Assembly: GCA_014728955.1 (NCBI GenBank)
Contig: WJKT01000107.1
Coordinates: 1-18,454 of the forward strand
Reading direction: 5' to 3'
Source: Candidatus Peregrinibacteria bacterium
GTDB taxonomy: Bacteria > Patescibacteriota > Gracilibacteria > UBA1369 > PNNO01
Length of the DNA stretch: 18,454 bases
The translations under genes were made by a program, and so were the position numbers. A model generated the notes under the pieces. It had not been told where the DNA came from. It worked only from the letters and a program-made list of their open reading frames with translations, and made no database searches. This document shows positions 13,896 to 18,454 of this stretch, in pieces; the stretch's first letter is position 1; every line of letters begins with the position of its first letter.

Positions 13896-15301
13896 TACGA
13901 TTGCATATATTTTTCAATGTGTTCCGGCTTTACACGCTTAAGTTCATTTTTCGGCAAGATCTTAAGAAGTTCCCATCCGAGAGTGAGTGATTTGATAATA
14001 TCTCGATCTTCATATTCACCTTGTTGTACATATCGTTGTTCAAATTCGTTAGCAAATTTAAGGAATTTAAGATCTGCTTCCGAAAGAGCCGCTTCACCCA
14101 GGATAACCGCAAGTTCACGTACCTCTTTACCGCGAGCATATGCTGCGAAAAGCTGGTTCATAACACCTGAATGATCTTCACGGGTTTTTCCTTTACCAAT
14201 ACCTTTGTCTTTCAAACGAGATAGTGAAGGAAGTACGTTGATGTTTGGATAGATACCCTGTTTGTGGAGATCACGTGCAAGTACGATCTGTCCCTCGGTA
14301 ATATATCCGGTAAGATCAGGAATCGGGTGCGTAATATCGTCTTCCGGCATGGTTAGAATTGGAATCTGAGTAATAGATCCTTCTTTTCCTTGTACACGTC
14401 CCGCTCGTTCGTAAAGTGTTGCAAGATCGGTATAAAGATATCCGGGATAACCACGTCTTCCAGGCACCTCTTTACGCGCTGCAGATACCTCACGGAGTGC
14501 CTCACAATAGTTTGTAAGGTCGGTAAGGATTACCAGTACATGCATGCCTTTTTCAAAAGCAAGATATTCAGCGGTAGTAAGTGCCATACGTGGAGTAGCA
14601 ATACGTTCTACTACCGGATCGTCAGCGGTATTGATATACAGTACCGAACGTTCGATAGCTCCGGTCTTTTTAAATTCGTTGGTAAAATATTCAGCTTCTT
14701 CAAATGTTACACCCATTGCAGCAAATACAACCGCAAAATTTTCTTCATTACCCGCATCTTCTTGAATAGTACCTTCATCATCAACTTTAATTACCTTAGC
14801 CTGACGAGCAATTTGTGCCGCAAGCTGCGCATGTGGCAGACCCGCTCCAGAGAAGATAGGGAGTTTCTGTCCACGTACCAAGGTATTAAGTGCATCAATC
14901 GTTGATACGCCGGTTTGATAGAAATCATCCGGATAATCTCGAGCATTTGGATTTAACGGGTTTCCGTTAATATCAATTTTATCTTCGGGAATAATTTCAC
15001 TTCCGCCGTCAATTGGTCTTCCTCGTCCATCGAAGATACGACCGAGCATATCGCGTGATACACCCAATTGAAGAGTTTTTCCGAGGAATCGTGCTTTTGA
15101 TCCAGACGCCCCAACACCTTGTGTGTCTTCGAACATCTGTACAATAGCCATTCCTTCCTTTGCTTCGAGTACTTTACCTGCGCGTACTTCTCCCGAAGCG
15201 GTGGTGATATCAACAAGTTCTTCGAACTTAATGTCTTCAACACCTTCGATCATTACGAGTGGGCCCGCAATAGACTTAATTGTCTTATATTCTTTTTGCA
15301 T
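13895..15301 (-). CDS. atpB: V/A-type ATPase subunit B (non-catalytic head), 468 aa
   Basis: The non-catalytic partner of subunit A in the A3B3 head; it supplies an arginine finger to the catalytic site. As expected for B, the P-loop position is degenerate (FSGAGLPHAQLA, 150-161). Other hallmarks are NFAVVFAAMGVTFEEA (188-203), DDPVVERIATPRMALTTAEYLAFE (227-250), LTDLTNYCEALREVSAAR (259-276), PGRRGYPGYLYTDLATLYERAG (280-301) and LPSLSRL (357-363), whose Arg362 is the likely finger. An acidic segment of slightly greater length than usual lies at about 172-188. It starts 29 bases after subunit A; the gap holds no Shine-Dalgarno site but has an ACTAACTA element shared with the gap before subunit A. 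Confidence 0.98.
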   Translation of the reverse strand: MQKEYKTIKSIAGPLVMIEGVEDIKFEELVDITTASGEVRAGKVLEAKEGMAIVQMFEDTQGVGASGSKARFLGKTLQLGVSRDMLGRIFDGRGRPIDGGSEIIPEDKIDINGNPLNPNARDYPDDFYQTGVSTIDALNTLVRGQKLPIFSGAGLPHAQLAAQIARQAKVIKVDDEGTIQEDAGNEENFAVVFAAMGVTFEEAEYFTNEFKKTGAIERSVLYINTADDPVVERIATPRMALTTAEYLAFEKGMHVLVILTDLTNYCEALREVSAARKEVPGRRGYPGYLYTDLATLYERAGRVQGKEGSITQIPILTMPEDDITHPIPDLTGYITEGQIVLARDLHKQGIYPNINVLPSLSRLKDKGIGKGKTREDHSGVMNQLFAAYARGKEVRELAVILGEAALSEADLKFLKFANEFEQRYVQQGEYEDRDIIKSLTLGWELLKILPKNELKRVKPEHIEKYMQS

Positions 15302-15310
15302 TGTATATAG

Positions 15311-15318
15311 TAGTTAGT
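15311..15318 (-). other. ACTAACTA element before subunit B
   Basis: ACTAACTA on the coding strand begins nine bases upstream of the ATG of subunit B. The identical octamer occurs before subunit A. Between it and the ATG is TATATA. Confidence 0.4.
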
Positions 15319-15330
15319 AAATTACGTATG

Positions 15331-17094
15331 TTAAGCTTTTTGCAAACTCATAATTTCACGCTTGGTGTCTTCCCAGAGCTTTTTGTATTCTTCTTCCGCG
15401 TCGGCATCAAGATTCTTTGCATTTGCCACCCGTTCCATTACCGGAAGTTTGAGAAGTTCTTCAAAATTGAAATCTTCCTGATCAATGACTTTTGCCGCTG
15501 CATGACTAACATTTAAGATACTCTTTAGCATCCAGAATTGTTTTTTAAGCGGTGTGTATGCATCGACTTTATCAAATGCATTTTGGAAGAGGAAGTCTTC
15601 ACGAAGGGATTTTGCCGTTTCAAGGGTAAGACGCTCTTTTGGTGATAGAGCTTCCATACCAACGAGACGCACAATTTCTTCAAGCTTTGCTTCTTCTTGA
15701 AGAATACCAAGTGCTTCTGTTCGCAATTTTGCAAATTCCGGTGAAATCTCTTTATTCCAGTATTCTTTAATATTGTCTGTATATAACGTGTACGATGTAA
15801 GCCAGTTAATAGCTGGGAAGTGTCGTCTGTATGCAAGTTTTGCATCGAGTCCCCAGAATACTTTTGTTACGCGTAGTGTGTTTTGCGTAACCGGCTCAGA
15901 AAGATCTCCACCCGGAGGAGATACCGCTCCGATAAGGGTAAGTGATCCTTCTCGTTCTTCATTACCAAGGCATTTAACAATTCCCGATCGTTCATAGAAT
16001 TGCGCAGTACGAGAACCAAGATATGCAGGATATCCTTCTTCACCCGGCATTTCTTCAAGACGTCCCGACATTTCACGAAGTGCTTCCGCCCAACGAGATG
16101 TTGAATCCGCCATAAGCGCTACTGAGTATCCCATATCTCTAAAGTATTCAGCGATTGTTACACCGGTGTAGATAGACGCTTCACGAGCCGCTACCGGCAT
16201 GTTAGACGTGTTTGCTACCATCACGGTACGTTTCATAAGTTTTTCTCCGGTATTCGGATCTTCCAGTTCCGGGAATTCCATAAGTACATCGGTCATTTCG
16301 TTTCCGCGTTCTCCGCAACCGATATAAACGATAATTTCCGCATCACAATATTTCGCCAGTGTTTGCTGTGTAACAGTTTTTCCAGCTCCGAATGGCCCCG
16401 GGATACAACCCGCACCACCTTTTGCAAGAGGAAACATTGTATCAAGAATTCGTGTTCCCGATACAAGCGGTCTTTTTGGTACCGCTTTCTTTTTAACCGG
16501 TCGTGGGTTTCGGATCGGCCATTTTTGTAACATTGAAACGCTATGCTCTTTTCCTTCTTTATCTTCGATAACCGCCACGGTTTCTTCAATATTCATTGCA
16601 CCGCTTTTAATTTCTTTAATAGTTCCAGAAATAGTAGGTGGAACCATAACTTTATGTGTAATAAGCGAAGTTTCTTCAACTTCTCCAAGTACATCACCGC
16701 CAACAACCTGTTCACCATTATTTTTTACGGCTTTAAAGTCCCATTTCTTTTCTCTGTCCAAACCGGGAACGTCAATACCTCTGGTGATATATGCTCCCGC
16801 TTCTTTTTGAATAAGCGGCAATGGTCGTTGAATACCGTCATAAATTGACTGGAGTAAGCCCGGACCAAGTTCTACGGTCATGGTTTCTCCGGTAGGGTAT
16901 ACCGGTTCTCCCGGTCCGACACCGGCTGTTTCTTCATATACCTGAATTGATACCTCATCACCTTCGATTCCGATGATTTCACCAATTAGTTTATGTTCAG
17001 AAACACGTACTACTTCGTACATTCGAGCACCTTCCATCCCTTTCGCTACAACGAGAGGTCCAGATACTTTTATGATTGTTCCTTGTTTTTCCAT
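15331..17094 (-). CDS. atpA: V/A-type ATPase catalytic subunit A, 587 aa
   Basis: The catalytic nucleotide-binding subunit of the rotary ATPase, acting on the cytoplasmic side of the membrane. Domains: N-terminal beta-barrel (1-70); the A-specific 'bulge' or non-homologous region (about 115-185), which separates this from F-type beta subunits; Walker A GPFGAGKT (233-240); catalytic-glutamate motif GERGNEMTDV (261-270, Glu262); ADSTSRWAEALREMSGRLEEMPGEEGYPAYL (329-359); and a C-terminal helical domain. All catalytic residues I can check are present and length is normal, so it should be active. It begins 44 bases after subunit F; this gap is the longest in the operon and is AT-rich. Confidence 0.99.
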   Translation of the reverse strand: MEKQGTIIKVSGPLVVAKGMEGARMYEVVRVSEHKLIGEIIGIEGDEVSIQVYEETAGVGPGEPVYPTGETMTVELGPGLLQSIYDGIQRPLPLIQKEAGAYITRGIDVPGLDREKKWDFKAVKNNGEQVVGGDVLGEVEETSLITHKVMVPPTISGTIKEIKSGAMNIEETVAVIEDKEGKEHSVSMLQKWPIRNPRPVKKKAVPKRPLVSGTRILDTMFPLAKGGAGCIPGPFGAGKTVTQQTLAKYCDAEIIVYIGCGERGNEMTDVLMEFPELEDPNTGEKLMKRTVMVANTSNMPVAAREASIYTGVTIAEYFRDMGYSVALMADSTSRWAEALREMSGRLEEMPGEEGYPAYLGSRTAQFYERSGIVKCLGNEEREGSLTLIGAVSPPGGDLSEPVTQNTLRVTKVFWGLDAKLAYRRHFPAINWLTSYTLYTDNIKEYWNKEISPEFAKLRTEALGILQEEAKLEEIVRLVGMEALSPKERLTLETAKSLREDFLFQNAFDKVDAYTPLKKQFWMLKSILNVSHAAAKVIDQEDFNFEELLKLPVMERVANAKNLDADAEEEYKKLWEDTKREIMSLQKA

Positions 17095-17107
17095 GTTCTA
17101 AAGTTAT

Positions 17108-17115
17108 TAGTTAGT
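17108..17115 (-). other. ACTAACTA element before subunit A
   Basis: ACTAACTA on the coding strand begins 13 bases upstream of the subunit A ATG, preceded by an alternating TATATATA tract. It is the same octamer as in the gap before subunit B. Confidence 0.4.
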
Positions 17116-17138
17116 ATATATATAGTATGTAAAACGAT

Positions 17139-17498
17139 TTAACCGAATATATCGCTTCCTACCGCTTGTTCAACCATCTTCTTTACACGTTCGAGACCAT
17201 AACCGGTTGAGCCTTTTATGCCGGGGATAGGAATTACCGCCGGCAGAGCTTCTTTGTTTATTTTTTTATAATCTTCCTTGGTAAGTTGCCTGGCATATTC
17301 TTCCATGACGAAAACAATAGCGTATTCTCGTCTGGTTTCTCCTTCTTCTCCTTCAGTATTTCGTGAAGCAAGGTCAAGAATTTTTTCTCGTGCGGTTTCA
17401 AAATCATTTACCGCGATAGCGGTCATTCCCAGAGCGGTAAACCCCAAGATTTGATCTTTTGTACCGACAATTGCCAATTTGTAAGCGTTGTTTGCCAT
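17139..17498 (-). CDS. atpF: V/A-type ATPase subunit F, 119 aa
   Basis: A small central-stalk subunit with an alternating alpha/beta fold that binds subunit D and can regulate activity. Conserved features are the opening KLAIVGTKDQILGFTALGMTA (about 7-27), YAIVFVMEEYA (about 59-69) and PAVIPIPGIKGSTGYGLERVKKMVEQAVG (about 86-115). It is slightly longer than the usual ~100 residues because of an acidic loop (NTEGEEGETR, about 47-56). Its ATG begins two bases after the stop of subunit C, so the two are likely translationally coupled. Confidence 0.95.
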   Translation of the reverse strand: MANNAYKLAIVGTKDQILGFTALGMTAIAVNDFETAREKILDLASRNTEGEEGETRREYAIVFVMEEYARQLTKEDYKKINKEALPAVIPIPGIKGSTGYGLERVKKMVEQAVGSDIFG

Positions 17499-17500
17499 AA

Positions 17501-18454
17501 TTAATAAAGGGTTCGAATCATAGTACGAATAGCTTCGGGCTCAATACCGTTCAACTTTGCTACCATAATGGAACGGATAATAAGTGCATTATTTTTCTTT
17601 GCCCAAAAATAAGCAAATACCGGTTCCGGACCAATAGCAATGCGTTTAGCCCGTTGAATATAGTTTGTAAGATGGTCGTATGAAGCTTTATCGAGTTTTA
17701 CAAATGAATTGTCTTCTTCGTATCCTTTTACCGCTTCACGGATAATTGTTCCATAATCGGTATGTTTAAGATTTTCCGCAAAATCATTAATATCTTTTCG
17801 GAAGGCATCGACAAATCGATATTTTTCAAGATACCCTCTGTTGATAAAGCCTTTTTCCAATAGTGATTCATCTCTTTTTTGAATTTTAAGACGAATAAAT
17901 AGTTCGATATTCTTCAGATCGATATATTTTTTTGTCATGGTGATGAAGAAATCATTCTCTGTTTTCTTTGCTATTCTACTTATTAGTTTGCAGAATCTTT
18001 TATCTAAAACAACATCAATAAGTTGAGGATCATCTGATTTTAAATAGTCGGTGTTTGCAAGTTTAATACTTTCTTTTAAATAGTGTTCATCTTCTTCCGG
18101 GAGTTCAAATGAAGACTCTTCACTGTCGAGAATATATCGTTTTAGAGCTTCTACGGGAACTTGCCCAAAGCTTAATAGTAGGCGCTGTACATCTTCATAT
18201 GTTTTTTTAGAGTGCTTTGCTTTAAGAAGCACTTTCATATTATGAAAATCGTATCGATACCAAAGAATATTAAACGCCCATTTTTGTGGTGCAATTTTAT
18301 TAATAAGAACTTTAGAATCGTGTAAGCCGCTATTGATAACGTCTTCAAAGCTTTCTATGTTATCAATATCTCCCGTATGAGAAGAGTAATCGGTCTCGTT
18401 CAAGATTTTATACGCGTCGCGAGCGTCATGTGCGAGGATCATTCGTTCCATCTC
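17501..18454 (-). CDS. atpC: V/A-type ATPase subunit C (5' end outside window)
   Basis: The funnel-shaped subunit that seats the central stalk on the membrane rotor ring (AC39/subunit d family). 317 residues are visible. The family motif RYDFHNMKVLLKAK falls about 66 residues after the first visible ATG (18451). In relatives it lies roughly 25-30 residues further in, and the frame is open to the window edge (a Glu codon before that ATG), so the true start is probably outside. Other family-like parts are LDKRFCKLISRIAKK, with three helical repeats, and the ending NALIIRSIMVAKLNGIEPEAIRTMIRTLY. The gene order C-F-A-B-D is that of bacterial and archaeal V/A-ATPase operons, so E, K and I genes should lie just upstream, off the right edge. 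Confidence 0.94.
   Translation of the reverse strand, partial: EMERMILAHDARDAYKILNETDYSSHTGDIDNIESFEDVINSGLHDSKVLINKIAPQKWAFNILWYRYDFHNMKVLLKAKHSKKTYEDVQRLLLSFGQVPVEALKRYILDSEESSFELPEEDEHYLKESIKLANTDYLKSDDPQLIDVVLDKRFCKLISRIAKKTENDFFITMTKKYIDLKNIELFIRLKIQKRDESLLEKGFINRGYLEKYRFVDAFRKDINDFAENLKHTDYGTIIREAVKGYEEDNSFVKLDKASYDHLTNYIQRAKRIAIGPEPVFAYFWAKKNNALIIRSIMVAKLNGIEPEAIRTMIRTLY

Noticed and set aside
14390..14905. Plus-strand open frame of 171 codons opposite the subunit B gene
   Set aside because: It lies wholly antisense to a certain gene, its product is Ser/Cys/Phe-rich with no domain, and no promoter or ribosome site precedes it.
1..18454. tRNA or rRNA genes, CRISPR arrays, insertion sequences, att sites, riboswitches
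   Set aside because: Gaps are all 142 bases or shorter and filled by promoters; I saw no cloverleaf, spaced direct repeats, transposase or terminal repeats.

Overview
The window is gene-dense bacterial DNA of roughly 40% G+C: 19 protein genes, no RNA genes, no mobile elements, and no gene-free stretch longer than about 142 bases. All genes read through in the standard code. Stop codons are 16 TAA, 2 TAG and one TGA. The lineage cannot be fixed from sequence alone. The mix of a V/A-type rotary ATPase, a LemA plus DUF2207 pair, many lineage-specific hypothetical proteins and almost no Shine-Dalgarno sequences would suit a Patescibacteria/CPR-like bacterium, but I hold that loosely.

Layout. Positions 1-1911 carry the excision-repair gene uvrB on the plus strand, cut by the left edge. 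Two helical hypothetical genes follow (1984-2586 and 2647-3684), each with its own promoter. A minus-strand operon, lemA then a DUF2207 membrane protein (6033 to 3687), runs head-on into them with only 2 bases between stop codons. A 142-base divergent region separates lemA from a plus-strand hypothetical gene (6176-7000). That gene converges, 4 bases apart, on a minus-strand pair: a ferritin-like diiron protein and a small membrane protein (7772 to 7005). A tryptophan-rich protein (7813-8334) diverges from the ferritin gene and appears to have a leaderless or nearly leaderless mRNA.

From 8360 to the right edge everything is on the minus strand. In transcription order, starting from the right edge, this comprises the V/A-ATPase genes C-F-A-B-D (C cut by the edge), a four-helix membrane protein, an ArsP/DUF318-type permease, a membrane-anchored 489-residue protein, a lipoprotein with an acidic repeat linker, and a divergent sigma-70-family protein.

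How the genes fit together. The ATPase genes encode the soluble catalytic head and central stalk of a rotary proton or sodium pump/synthase. The membrane and peripheral-stalk genes (I, K, E) are expected just beyond the right edge. LemA/DUF2207, the two surface proteins and the permease are envelope functions. The least ordinary items are the degenerate sigma-70 protein, the near-total absence of Shine-Dalgarno sites with U-rich or leaderless starts, and two neighbouring surface proteins of matching design (acidic linker plus a small C-terminal beta domain). I found no clear new multi-gene defence or mobile system.
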